DNA of 64,000 bases from Gemella haemolysans (lineage in GTDB: Bacteria > Bacillota > Bacilli > Staphylococcales > Gemellaceae), in assembly GCF_012273215.1 (NCBI RefSeq), contig NZ_CP050965.1, positions 186,001 through 250,000 on the forward strand, given 5' to 3'. A model generated the notes under the pieces. The model ran no database searches, was not told the origin of the DNA, and saw only the letters and a program-made list of their open reading frames with translations. How positions within the stretch are numbered: the stretch's first letter is position 1; the number at the start of each line of letters is the position of its first letter. Made by a program: the position numbers and the translations under genes. Below, piece after piece: positions 17,266 to 26,149 of the stretch.

Positions 17266-20200
17266 ATGAGTAATAAACATTTTTCTTTATTGGTTAAAAC
17301 ATTAGAATTAGAAGAAAGATTAGCCGGCTCAAAACTTATTAATTTTTCTTTAGATAATATAGAAAAAGATAATAAAAATAAGATATGGACATTTAATTTC
17401 AGTGGTGAAACTTTGCCATTAGTGGATGAATTAACATTACTTATACAAAAATTACGAGAAAGTTTTATGGGTGATTACATAGTTAATTATCGATTAAAAA
17501 CAAGCAATATTGCAACTGATGAGCAAATAAAAGAATTTTGGAAATATATAATACTAGAGAATTTTTCAGAAATATCTCAAGTTCTATTAGAGAGTATTTT
17601 ATTTAGTGAAATAGATGTAAACAACAATGTTTTAACTATGAAGATAATGGCTCCATCTATTTGGAATAATTTTATTAATGAGAGAAAACAACAGATAATA
17701 AGTAGTTATTCTAACATTGGCATTTCAATTAAAGATATCATTCCTAATTTTTCTAAAACTGATGTAGAAGCGGTGTTAGAAAGTCAGGAAGAGAAAATTT
17801 CCCAGGAAATCGTAAAACTAGAAGAAATTGATAAGAAAAATGCGGAGAGAAAACCAAAAGAACCTGAGAAAAAATATGCTGCCTTCGGTGGAGGTGGAGG
17901 AACTCGTTATGGTCAAGAAATCCGAGATGAAGATATTGTAGAGATTAAGGATGTTATTGGTTATGCTGGCGATGTAACAATAATGGCTCAAGTTTTTGGA
18001 ACTGAAGAAATTATTCATAGAAATGGTTCAAGTCAGTACCGCTTAAAACTTACTGACTATAGTGATTCTATTATATTAAGACTATTTGGTAATAATCCTA
18101 ATTCTAAGTTTCAAAATAAAAGAAGAAATGAACTTATCGATTTAGTAAAAGGAATAAAAAAAGGGCAATGGCTTAAGATTCATGGAAGTGTTAGTAATGA
18201 TCCATATTTAAGAGATACAATTATAGAACCAAAGTCCATTGAAGTTGCTCACAAAGATGAAAAGAAAGATAATTATAGCGGTAAAAAGAGAATAGAGTTA
18301 AATACTCATACAAAAATGAGTCAGCTAGAAGGTATTTCTTCTGCGAAAGAATATATAGCTAGGGCTATGGATTGGGGACATGAAGCTATTGCTTTCACTG
18401 ATACTTATGGAGTTCAAGCATATCCAGAAATTTGTCTAAGTTCAAAAGGAAAAGATATTAAACCTATTTATGGTCTTAATGCCTTTATTATGGATGATAG
18501 TATTACTGCTACAACTAACCCAAAGAATCTTAAATTAAAAGATGCAACTTATGTTGTGTTTGACGTTGAGACTACAGGTCTTTCTGCCGAGCGTGATAGA
18601 CTAATCGAGATTGCTGCGGTTAAGGTGAAAAATGGAACTGAAATAGATAGTTTTGAAAGTTACATTAATCCTCAAAGACCTATTTCAGAATTAATCACAA
18701 GGTTAACTAGTATTACTAATGATGATGTTAGAGATGCCCCATTAGAAAAAGAAGTTATGACTAACTTTTATAATTGGTTAGACAAAGATGATATATTAGT
18801 AGCGCACAACGCTAAATTTGACCTTGGGTTCTTAGATACATGTTTTGAGCGCCTAGGTTTAGAGAATAAAAATAATGCTAGTATAGATACGTTATTTGTC
18901 TCTCGTGCTGAAAATAAAGAGGCCAAAAGGCATGGTCTTAGTAATTTAGCTAAACTATACAAAGTACGTTTAGTGCAACACCACAGAGCGATTTATGATA
19001 CTAAAGCTACTGCAGAGATTTTTGTGAAAATGTTAGATCAATTGTATGAACTTGGCATTGAGTATCATAATGAAATTGATGAAAAAATCGATTTAGAACT
19101 TGCACATAAACGCTCTAGAACTTTTCCATGTTCAATTTTAGTTAAGAACGCAAAAGGATTGAAAGATTTATTTAGATTGGTGTCTTATAGTTGTACTAAA
19201 TATTTAAATTCAGCTAAGCCTACAATTCCACGTAGTTTATTAGAACAATATCGTGAAGATTTATTAATCGGTAGTGGTAATGGTGATAATGAAGTATTTG
19301 AAGAATTATTAAACTCAAAAGAAGCTAAGGTGGAAAATATAATTGATTTTTATGATTATATAGAGATACAACCTAAACATCATTATGCTAATTTTATAAG
19401 AAATGAGAGAATATCAGATAATGCTGAATTAGAAGAAATTCTGAAAAAATTAATAAAATTAGCTGAGAAAAAAGAAAAAATAGTTGTAGCAACAGGAGAC
19501 TGTTATTATTTGGATGAATATCAACATGTTTATCGACAAATATTAAGACTAACGGTGAAAAGTAATCCTGGAGCACATGACTTAAAACCTATGGCAACAT
19601 TTCTAACGACAGATGAGATGTTAAAAGAATTCTCTTATCTTGATGAACAATTAAGAGAAGAAATAGTTATAGAAAATACTCATAAAATTAACGATATGAT
19701 TGAATTAGTAATTCCGTTAAAAGACAAGCTGTATACACCAAATATTGAAGGAGCAGCAGATGAAGTTCGTAATCTAAGTTATGATATGGCTCATAAAATA
19801 TATGGGGAACAGTTACCAGAAATAGTAGAGAAAAGATTAGAAAAAGAACTTTCATCTATCATCGGTAATGGATTCAGTGTGGTATATTTAATTTCACATA
19901 AGCTAGTTAAGAAATCATTAGATGATGGTTATCTTGTAGGATCAAGGGGATCTGTTGGTTCATCATTAGTAGCTACGATGATGGAGATTACAGAGGTTAA
20001 TCCACTAGCTCCGCATTACGTATGTCCGAAGTGTAAACATAGTGAATTTTTCCTAAATGCAGAATATGCTTCAGGATTCGACCTTCCGAATAAGAATTGT
20101 CCTCATTGTGATGTGAAGATGATTAAAGACGGTCAGGATATTCCGTTTGAGACTTTCCTAGGATTTAATGGGGATAAAGTACCCGATATAGATTTAAACT

Positions 20201-21615
20201 TCTCTGGAGAATATCAAGCTACTGCACATAACTTTACGAAAGAAATTTTTGGAGAAGATTATGTATATCGTGCAGGAACGATTTCGACAGTTGCAGAAAA
20301 GACTGCTTATTCATTTACTCGAGATTATTATGAGAAAAATGAAGTAGAAAAAAGAAGTATTGATATAGAGAGAATAGCAGCAGGATGTGAAGGCTCTAAG
20401 AGAACTACTGGTCAACACCCAGGAGGTATACTAGTGGTCCCTAATGATATGGATATTTTTGATTTCACGCCATATCAATTCCCGGCGGATGATGAAACGA
20501 GTCCATGGCGAACTACTCACTTCGATTTCCACTCTATTCATGATAATATCTTAAAATTCGATATACTTGGGCACGATGATCCGACTATGATAAGAAAACT
20601 TCAAGATTTATCAGGAATAGATCCTAAAACAATAGATGTATCTGATCCTGAAGTAATGGGAATTTTTTCAACAGTTGAGGCACTAGGTGTAACTCGAGAT
20701 CAAGTAGATTCAGCGAGTGGAACTTTTGGAATACCTGAATTTGGAACAAACTTTGTTATTCAAATGTTAGATGATACGAAGCCGACTACATATTCAGAGT
20801 TAGTTCAGATTTCTGGATTATCTCATGGTACCGATGTTTGGTTAGGTAATGCGCAAGAATTAATCAAAAATGGTACATGTGAACTTAAAGATGTAATCGG
20901 ATGTCGTGACGATATCATGGTATATTTAATTCATGCAGGACTAGAAGAAGGTTTATCTTTCAAAATAATGGAAAGTGTTAGGAAAGGTAAAGGTCTTACA
21001 GAAGATTTTGAAAAAGCGATGATAGACAATAATGTACCAGAGTGGTATATTGATTCATGTAAAAAAATCAAATATATGTTCCCTAAAGCCCACGCCTGTG
21101 CATACGTATTAATGGCCTTAAGAATTGCATGGTTTAAAGTTCATCAACCGCTTACTTATTATTGTGCATATTACTCAGTTAGAGCGAGTGATTTTGATAT
21201 TATAACGGTTGTTAAGGGAGCAGAAACACTAAAAGCAAAAATTAAAGAAATAAAAACTACAGATAAGAATGAATTATCGAATAAAGATAAAGATGCTCTA
21301 GTAAGTTATGAAATTGCAAATGAGATGATGGAGAGAGGATTTACATTCTCAAAAGTTGATTTAGAAAAATCAGCAAGCCATGATTATATCATTGAAGGAA
21401 ATACTCTGATTCCACCATTTTCAATAGTTCCAGGTCTTGGAGATAACGTAGCGAATAAAATAGTTCAAGCGAGAGAAGAGAAAGCCTTTCTTTCAATTGA
21501 AGATTTTTCAAAACGAGGAAGTGTTTCATCTACAGTAGTAGAGTATCTAAGAGAGATGGGGACATTAAAAGGATTACCTGAAAAAGCCCAATTATCTTTC
21601 TTTGATGAATTGTAA
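17266..21615 (+). CDS. polC: DNA polymerase III alpha subunit, PolC type
   Basis: Main replicative polymerase of low-GC Gram-positives, with built-in proofreading. The 1449 residues are normal for PolC. In order: an N-terminal domain (1-220), an OB fold (about 225-330), the first part of the PHP domain (IELNTHTKMSQLEGISSA), a DEDDh 3'-5' exonuclease (YVVFDVETTGL at about 425, VAHNAKFDLGFL, and the final HRAIYDTKAT), and the rest of PHP. Then come the zinc-binding segment (CPKCKHSEFF and CPHCDVKM), the catalytic palm (VPDIDLNFSGEYQ), and a helix-hairpin-helix tail. AGGAGG sits six bases upstream of the ATG. It is monocistronic with its own terminator. Confidence 0.97.
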   Translation: MSNKHFSLLVKTLELEERLAGSKLINFSLDNIEKDNKNKIWTFNFSGETLPLVDELTLLIQKLRESFMGDYIVNYRLKTSNIATDEQIKEFWKYIILENFSEISQVLLESILFSEIDVNNNVLTMKIMAPSIWNNFINERKQQIISSYSNIGISIKDIIPNFSKTDVEAVLESQEEKISQEIVKLEEIDKKNAERKPKEPEKKYAAFGGGGGTRYGQEIRDEDIVEIKDVIGYAGDVTIMAQVFGTEEIIHRNGSSQYRLKLTDYSDSIILRLFGNNPNSKFQNKRRNELIDLVKGIKKGQWLKIHGSVSNDPYLRDTIIEPKSIEVAHKDEKKDNYSGKKRIELNTHTKMSQLEGISSAKEYIARAMDWGHEAIAFTDTYGVQAYPEICLSSKGKDIKPIYGLNAFIMDDSITATTNPKNLKLKDATYVVFDVETTGLSAERDRLIEIAAVKVKNGTEIDSFESYINPQRPISELITRLTSITNDDVRDAPLEKEVMTNFYNWLDKDDILVAHNAKFDLGFLDTCFERLGLENKNNASIDTLFVSRAENKEAKRHGLSNLAKLYKVRLVQHHRAIYDTKATAEIFVKMLDQLYELGIEYHNEIDEKIDLELAHKRSRTFPCSILVKNAKGLKDLFRLVSYSCTKYLNSAKPTIPRSLLEQYREDLLIGSGNGDNEVFEELLNSKEAKVENIIDFYDYIEIQPKHHYANFIRNERISDNAELEEILKKLIKLAEKKEKIVVATGDCYYLDEYQHVYRQILRLTVKSNPGAHDLKPMATFLTTDEMLKEFSYLDEQLREEIVIENTHKINDMIELVIPLKDKLYTPNIEGAADEVRNLSYDMAHKIYGEQLPEIVEKRLEKELSSIIGNGFSVVYLISHKLVKKSLDDGYLVGSRGSVGSSLVATMMEITEVNPLAPHYVCPKCKHSEFFLNAEYASGFDLPNKNCPHCDVKMIKDGQDIPFETFLGFNGDKVPDIDLNFSGEYQATAHNFTKEIFGEDYVYRAGTISTVAEKTAYSFTRDYYEKNEVEKRSIDIERIAAGCEGSKRTTGQHPGGILVVPNDMDIFDFTPYQFPADDETSPWRTTHFDFHSIHDNILKFDILGHDDPTMIRKLQDLSGIDPKTIDVSDPEVMGIFSTVEALGVTRDQVDSASGTFGIPEFGTNFVIQMLDDTKPTTYSELVQISGLSHGTDVWLGNAQELIKNGTCELKDVIGCRDDIMVYLIHAGLEEGLSFKIMESVRKGKGLTEDFEKAMIDNNVPEWYIDSCKKIKYMFPKAHACAYVLMALRIAWFKVHQPLTYYCAYYSVRASDFDIITVVKGAETLKAKIKEIKTTDKNELSNKDKDALVSYEIANEMMERGFTFSKVDLEKSASHDYIIEGNTLIPPFSIVPGLGDNVANKIVQAREEKAFLSIEDFSKRGSVSSTVVEYLREMGTLKGLPEKAQLSFFDEL

Positions 21616-21654
21616 TTGATAGTTTTATTCATCAGAAATGTAGTAAAGTAAATA

Positions 21655-21734
21655 AAAAAGTGTTATTCTACAAAATTATAAAATCATAAAAAGTATTTTT
21701 TATGAAATTATCATTTTTTGTAGAATAACTTTTT
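21655..21734 (+). terminator. Terminator after polC
   Basis: Outer stem GTTATTCTACAAAA / TTTTTGTAGAATAAC followed by T5. An inner hairpin (ATCATAAAAAGTA / TTTTTTATGA) lies between the arms, so the RNA can form a long, nearly continuous rod. Confidence 0.8.
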
Positions 21735-21933
21735 AAGAGTTAGAATTAAAAGTGATAAAAAATAATAATTATTCATTTATGTAACTTAAATTAGTTTTTT
21801 ATTATTCGATAAAAGAAACTATATTTTTTAATAAAATAAATATTAAAATAATTATTCAAACTTTATTTATTCTTTAATTTGTGGTAGTATTATATGTGAT
21901 ATAAAATGTAAATATAGAGATGGAGGAAACAAC

Positions 21934-23205
21934 TTGGAAAAAATAGTTGTTAAAGGTGGAACACCTTTAATAGGAGAAGTACAAGTTTCTGGTGCAAAGA
22001 ATGCAGCTTTACCAATATTAGCAGCTGGATTATTGGCAACAGAGGGTACAAGTAAATTTTATAACGTTCCTAAGTTATCAGATATTAAAACAATCGGATT
22101 GTTATTTGAGAGTCTAGGAGTGAAAATAGATTATAGACCAGATGAAAATACATTGGAAATGGATGCTAGAAATCCATTATTAACAGAGGCATCATTTGAA
22201 TTTGTTAGTAAAATGCGTGCATCATTTTTAGTTTTAGGTCCAATGCTAGCACGTGAAGGAAGTGCTAAAGTAGCAATGCCAGGAGGATGTTCAATTGGAA
22301 GTAGACCAATTGATCAGCATTTAAAAGGATTTGAAGCACTAGGTGCAACAATTATTCAAGATGCAGGGTTTGTAGAAGCTCGTGCAGAAAAAGAATTAGA
22401 AGGAACAACTATCTTCTTTGATTTCCCAAGTGTAGGAGGAACTCAAAACGTAATTATGGCTAGTTGTTTAGCAAAAGGGAAAACTACAATTGTTAATGCT
22501 GCACAAGAACCAGAAATTGAAGATATGATTAATTTCTTAATTAAAATGGGAGCTAAAATCGAAGGAAAAGGAACTTCTATTTTGGTTGTAGAAGGTGTTG
22601 AGAAATTAGTAGGTACAGAATATTCAGTTATGCCAGACCGTGTAGAAGCGGCAACATACATGATTGCAGCTGCAGCAACTAAAGGAGATGTTCTTATTAA
22701 AGGAGCTCCATACAAAGATAATGTTGCTTTAGTGAGTAAAATGCGTGAAATGGGAGTTAACATTGAAGTAGTAGATGAAAACTCTATGCGTGTAAGTAAT
22801 AAGTTGGATAGTTTAAAACCTGTAGATGTTAAAACTCTACCACACCCAGGTTTCTTAACTGATATGCAATCTATTATGTGTGTGTTAACACTTTTAGCTG
22901 ATGGTACAAGTACAATAACAGAAACAGTTTTTGAAAATAGATTCATGCACGTAGAAGAACTACGTAGAATGAATGCTAAGATTAGAATCGAAGGTAGAAG
23001 TTCACTAATTGAAGGATTACCTCATTTAGAAGGAACTACTGTAAGAGCAACAGACTTACGTTCTGGAGCGGCATTAGTTATTGCGGGATTAATGGCAACG
23101 GGAACTACTAAAGTTATTGATATTTATCATATTGATAGAGGATATGTTGACATCGAAGAAAAAATGAGAAAATTAGGTGCAGATATTCAAAGAATAGACG
23201 AGTAG
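21934..23205 (+). CDS. murA: UDP-N-acetylglucosamine 1-carboxyvinyltransferase
   Basis: First committed step of peptidoglycan synthesis: transfers enolpyruvyl from PEP to UDP-GlcNAc. 423 residues with two repeated EPT domains. The catalytic/fosfomycin Cys119 lies in PGGCSIGSRP, and the N-terminal VSGAKNAALPILAA substrate loop is present. It starts at TTG 21934 with GGAGG nine bases upstream. Followed by epuA and pta with very short gaps, an order similar to the murA-epuA order of streptococci. Low-GC bacteria often have a second MurA paralogue (MurZ); I cannot tell which paralogue this is with certainty. Confidence 0.95.
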   Translation: MEKIVVKGGTPLIGEVQVSGAKNAALPILAAGLLATEGTSKFYNVPKLSDIKTIGLLFESLGVKIDYRPDENTLEMDARNPLLTEASFEFVSKMRASFLVLGPMLAREGSAKVAMPGGCSIGSRPIDQHLKGFEALGATIIQDAGFVEARAEKELEGTTIFFDFPSVGGTQNVIMASCLAKGKTTIVNAAQEPEIEDMINFLIKMGAKIEGKGTSILVVEGVEKLVGTEYSVMPDRVEAATYMIAAAATKGDVLIKGAPYKDNVALVSKMREMGVNIEVVDENSMRVSNKLDSLKPVDVKTLPHPGFLTDMQSIMCVLTLLADGTSTITETVFENRFMHVEELRRMNAKIRIEGRSSLIEGLPHLEGTTVRATDLRSGAALVIAGLMATGTTKVIDIYHIDRGYVDIEEKMRKLGADIQRIDE

Positions 23206-23214
23206 GATTTCATT

Positions 23215-23382
23215 ATGAAACTAAATGATAAGTTAACAAGATACTTGCGTAATATAGCCTTAATGATAATTATATTTTATATTGGATTATTGCTAGGCTA
23301 CACAATTTTAGGTAAGGGAAGTTTATTTGACGCTTTAAGCTTAAAGCCGATAAGACATATTAAAGATATTATATACAATTAG
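23215..23382 (+). CDS. epuA: Small membrane protein of the EpuA family
   Basis: A 55-residue protein I translated by hand from ATG 23215 (MKLNDKLTRYLRNIALM) to TAG 23380-23382. A basic N-terminus is followed by one membrane helix (about 13-34) and a short exterior tail. GYTILGKGSLFDAL followed by IRHIKDII resembles the conserved tail of the EpuA family (also annotated 'RNA polymerase subunit beta' in databases, with no shown polymerase role). It is nine bases after murA, and its stop codon overlaps the pta Shine-Dalgarno, so translation is likely coupled. In pneumococcus epuA lies next to endA, but here endA is 20 kb away. Confidence 0.75.
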   Translation: MKLNDKLTRYLRNIALMIIIFYIGLLLGYTILGKGSLFDALSLKPIRHIKDIIYN

Positions 23383-23394
23383 GAGGAAATGAAG

Positions 23395-24375
23395 ATGGCA
23401 AATGATTTATTTGTAGAACTTCAACAAAAATTAGAGGGGAAAAATGTACGTATCGTACTACCAGAAGCATATGATGAGCGTGTATTAGAAGCGGCTGTTA
23501 AATTAGGCGCTACTAGTTATGTTAAACCTGTGTTAGTTGGGAAAAAAGAAAAAGTAGAAGAAATCGCTAAAGGATTATCTTTAGATGCTTCTAACCTAGA
23601 AGTTATCGATCACGAAAACTACGAAAAATTAGAAGAATTAGTTGCTAAGTTTGTAGAACGTCGTGCAGGAAAAGTAACTGAAGAAAAAGCACGTGAATTA
23701 TTAAAAGATGTTAACTACTTCGGAACTATGTTAGTGTACACTGGTGAAGTTGAAGGATTAGTATCTGGAGCAATTCACTCTACTGGAGACACTGTTCGTC
23801 CAGCATTACAAATTATTAAAACAAAACCAGGTACAAAACGTACAAGTGGTGCATTCATCATGAGTAAAGAAGACAAACGTTATGTATTTGCTGACTGTGC
23901 GATTAACCCAACATTAGATGCTGAAGGATTAGCAGAAATCGCAATTGAAAGTGCTAAAACAGCTAAAAGCTTCAACGTTGATCCAAAAGTAGCAATGTTA
24001 AGTTTCTCTACTTTAGGTTCAGCTGTTACTGAAGATACTACAAAAGTAGCAGAAGCTACTAAGTTAGTTAAAGAAAATGCACCTGAATTAGCGGTAGAAG
24101 GGGAATTACAATTCGACGCTGCAGTTGTACCTTCAGTTGCTAAATTAAAAGCTCCTAATTCAAAAGTACAAGGGGATGCTAATGTATTTGTATTCCCAAG
24201 CTTAGAAGCTGGTAATATTGGATACAAAATTGCACAACGTCTAGGTGGATTTGAAGCTGTAGGACCAATCTTACAAGGATTAAACGCACCTGTAAATGAC
24301 TTATCTCGTGGATGTAATGCAGAAGATGTATACAAACTTTCATTAATTACAGCTGTTCAAGCAATTGAAAAATAA
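23395..24375 (+). CDS. pta: Phosphate acetyltransferase
   Basis: Interconverts acetyl-CoA and acetyl phosphate, the step before ATP-forming acetate kinase. I prefer ATG 23395 (MANDLFVELQQ) over ATG 23389 because AGGAGG at 23381-23386 is only two bases before the latter. The 326 residues match short, single-domain Pta (VRIVLPEAYDERVLEAA, LVSGAIHSTGDTVRPAL, and VFVFPSLEAGNIGYKIAQR near the end). Third gene after murA and epuA. Its substrate would be supplied by the dehydrogenase complex at 34-39 kb. No acetate kinase gene is in the window. Confidence 0.95.
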   Translation: MANDLFVELQQKLEGKNVRIVLPEAYDERVLEAAVKLGATSYVKPVLVGKKEKVEEIAKGLSLDASNLEVIDHENYEKLEELVAKFVERRAGKVTEEKARELLKDVNYFGTMLVYTGEVEGLVSGAIHSTGDTVRPALQIIKTKPGTKRTSGAFIMSKEDKRYVFADCAINPTLDAEGLAEIAIESAKTAKSFNVDPKVAMLSFSTLGSAVTEDTTKVAEATKLVKENAPELAVEGELQFDAAVVPSVAKLKAPNSKVQGDANVFVFPSLEAGNIGYKIAQRLGGFEAVGPILQGLNAPVNDLSRGCNAEDVYKLSLITAVQAIEK

Positions 24376-24387
24376 GATTTAAAATTT

Positions 24388-24415
24388 AGAGGTTGACCTT
24401 GGTTAACCTCTTTTT
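24388..24415 (+). terminator. Terminator after pta
   Basis: Stem AGAGGTT-ACC / GGT-AACCTCT with one mismatch and a two-base loop, followed by TTTTTC. Confidence 0.9.
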
Positions 24416-24640
24416 CTTCATGGAATTTTTTGATATCGCTTACTTAATTTTGTATAATTAAGTAAAGAATATATGTTGACTTTATTGTAATGAATACTGT
24501 TCGTTTCTACAAATAAAAAAGGGAAAATTAAGGAAAAATAGGTTATTAAAATTTAAAAGAAGAGACATTGATAATAATTTATTTTAGAATATTGTAAGGA
24601 ATAGTATTATGATAAAGTAGTAAAAAAGGAGATGTGAATT

Positions 24641-24766
24641 ATGAATGATTTAGATTATTTTTATAAGGCAATTACTAGTCCGATTGGTAATATTATTGGT
24701 TTTGTTGTATTTTTATACATGGTCTATATTGCTATAGATTTCATACGAAAAGGATTAAAAAAATAG
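24641..24766 (+). CDS. 41-residue putative membrane protein
   Basis: A short frame from ATG 24641 to TAG 24764-24766, preceded by a strong AAAAAAGGAGATGTGAATT ribosome site. The protein begins MNDLDYFYKAITSPIG, has one hydrophobic helix (about residues 17-34), and ends in a basic RKGLKK tail, giving an inside C-terminus. I do not recognise a family. It is isolated between the pta terminator and a hairpin element at 24862. Size, ribosome site and helix make it a plausible small protein, but only conservation could confirm it. Confidence 0.5.
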   Translation: MNDLDYFYKAITSPIGNIIGFVVFLYMVYIAIDFIRKGLKK

Positions 24767-24861
24767 AACAAAAAATTTTTAATAGATGATAAAAATAGTA
24801 AATTCGATAAGAGTCAGAGTTTTCTATTATTCAGATGGATTTAGTTCATTTTAAGCTATGT

Positions 24862-24925
24862 GGGAGTAACTTTGTATTAGTGATTTTTATAAAATCATGA
24901 TTAATAAGGTTACTTCCTTTTTTAG
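24862..24925 (+). repeat. Hairpin element, partial copy F of the intergenic repeat family
   Basis: Stem GGGAGTAAC (24862-24870) / GTTACTTCC (24909-24917), then a T-run. The interior has TAGTGATTTTTATAAAATCATGATTA, here given as two overlapping parts of an inner dyad (GTGATTTTTAT / ATAAAATCATGA). This matches the 3' hairpin module of the repeats at 3384, 43944 and 49486. The upstream modules are not recognisable. It can act as a terminator for the small gene at 24641. Confidence 0.5.
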
Positions 24926-24992
24926 TCTTTATAATTGCATTTATACCAACTTATATGGTATTATATAATGATGTATAAATATGGAGGTAAAC

Positions 24993-25640
24993 ATGGTTGC
25001 GATAGAATCAAAAGATGACTTATACGTTATAGATTTGTTAGAAGACTTTGATGAATTTTACTTAGAATTAGAGAAATTTGCTGAAGATAATAGAGTTCCA
25101 ATAATTGATAAAATCGGAATAAGATTTTTAATTCAAATGCTGAAAGTTAAGAAAGCTAAGAATTTATTAGAAATAGGAACTGCAATTGGTTATACATCAA
25201 TTAAATTAGCTGAGAGAATAGGCTGTAATGTTACTACTATTGAGCGAGATGATAAGATGTATAACGAAGCAAAAAACAATATTGAAAAGCGAAATCTTAC
25301 TGATAAAATAACATTACTTCATGCTGATGCATTAGAACTTCAAGGTGAAGTTATAACAAATGCACCATATGATGTAGTGTTCATCGATGGTGCTAAGAGT
25401 CAAAGTAGAAAGTTTTTTGAATTATATGAACCATATTTTGCTGAAGATGTTGTAGTTATTACGGATAATGTGCTATTCAAGGGAATGGTTGCAGATCCAA
25501 GTATTATTAAACATAGTAGAGACTTAAAACAACTTTCTAGAAAAATTAATAATTACAACGAATGGTTACTAAAACATGAAAACTATGAGAGTGTAATATT
25601 GCCATTTGGAGATGGAATAACTATAACAACGAGAAAATAG
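24993..25640 (+). CDS. trmR: tRNA 5-hydroxyuridine methyltransferase
   Basis: SAM-dependent O-methyltransferase of the YrrM group; in Bacillus subtilis TrmR converts 5-hydroxyuridine to 5-methoxyuridine at the tRNA wobble position. I use ATG 24993 because GGAGGT is at 24983-24988, overlapping an upstream in-frame ATG. The 215 residues have the SAM loop LLEIGTAIGYTSIKLA, the acidic TTIERDD strand, and VVFIDGAKSQ with a metal-binding Asp as in caffeoyl-CoA methyltransferase-like folds. It heads the operon with trhP1, trhP2, udk and greA, as in Bacillus, except for one extra gene right after it. Confidence 0.88.
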   Translation: MVAIESKDDLYVIDLLEDFDEFYLELEKFAEDNRVPIIDKIGIRFLIQMLKVKKAKNLLEIGTAIGYTSIKLAERIGCNVTTIERDDKMYNEAKNNIEKRNLTDKITLLHADALELQGEVITNAPYDVVFIDGAKSQSRKFFELYEPYFAEDVVVITDNVLFKGMVADPSIIKHSRDLKQLSRKINNYNEWLLKHENYESVILPFGDGITITTRK

Positions 25641-25654
25641 AGGAGTATATGTTA

Positions 25655-26131
25655 ATGAAAAAATTTAATTTTTTTATAGCTGCATACTTTATCTTCTTAT
25701 TTTTATTATTTATAATAAATGCTATATTAGAAGCTAGTACGGAGTATGCGTTGATAATGATATATTATCCATACTTATACTATATAGCCGTATTATTAAT
25801 TATTATAAAAGGCTGGGAAATGCTCATTAGGATAATGAACACTTTTGGTAGTAATTCTTTAGCTTCATTATTTGGTAAATTTATTATTATAGGTATAGGT
25901 TTATTTGCTACTCTTTGGATTTTTGTAATGGTTTTATTTTTCGGAGGTTATGCTTCATCTAAAAAATATGAGGATTTAAACTTGCTAGCATATGATTCAC
26001 CTAATAAATTGAATAAGACTGAGTATATAGTAATAGAAAGAGGAGCTTTTGCAGCAACAACAAATTATTATCATGAAAGATATAATTTATTTTTAATGAA
26101 GAAAAAAGAGAGTTATTCTCATAAAATTTAA
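25655..26131 (+). CDS. Uncharacterised membrane protein within tRNA-modification operon
   Basis: About 158 residues; ATG 25655 is better placed than ATG 25649 relative to GAGGAG at 25640-25645. Three hydrophobic helices are visible: NFFIAAYFIFLFLLFIINAI, then IYYPYLYYIAVLLIII, then FIIIGIGLFATLWIFVMVLF. A soluble C-terminal tail of about 50 residues follows (DSPNKLNKTEYIVIERGAF). I recognise no family. It is inserted between trmR and trhP1, which are adjacent in Bacillus, with 14 bp before it and 18 bp after it, so it is co-transcribed. Confidence 0.65.
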   Translation: MKKFNFFIAAYFIFLFLLFIINAILEASTEYALIMIYYPYLYYIAVLLIIIKGWEMLIRIMNTFGSNSLASLFGKFIIIGIGLFATLWIFVMVLFFGGYASSKKYEDLNLLAYDSPNKLNKTEYIVIERGAFAATTNYYHERYNLFLMKKKESYSHKI

Positions 26132-26149
26132 TTAACGAGAGGATTTAAA

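Noticed and set aside
22443..22946. 167-codon minus-strand frame inside murA
   Set aside because: Antisense to well-supported murA; no ribosome site or recognisable domain.
23880..24335. 151-codon minus-strand frame inside pta
   Set aside because: Antisense to pta and explained by codon bias of the real gene.
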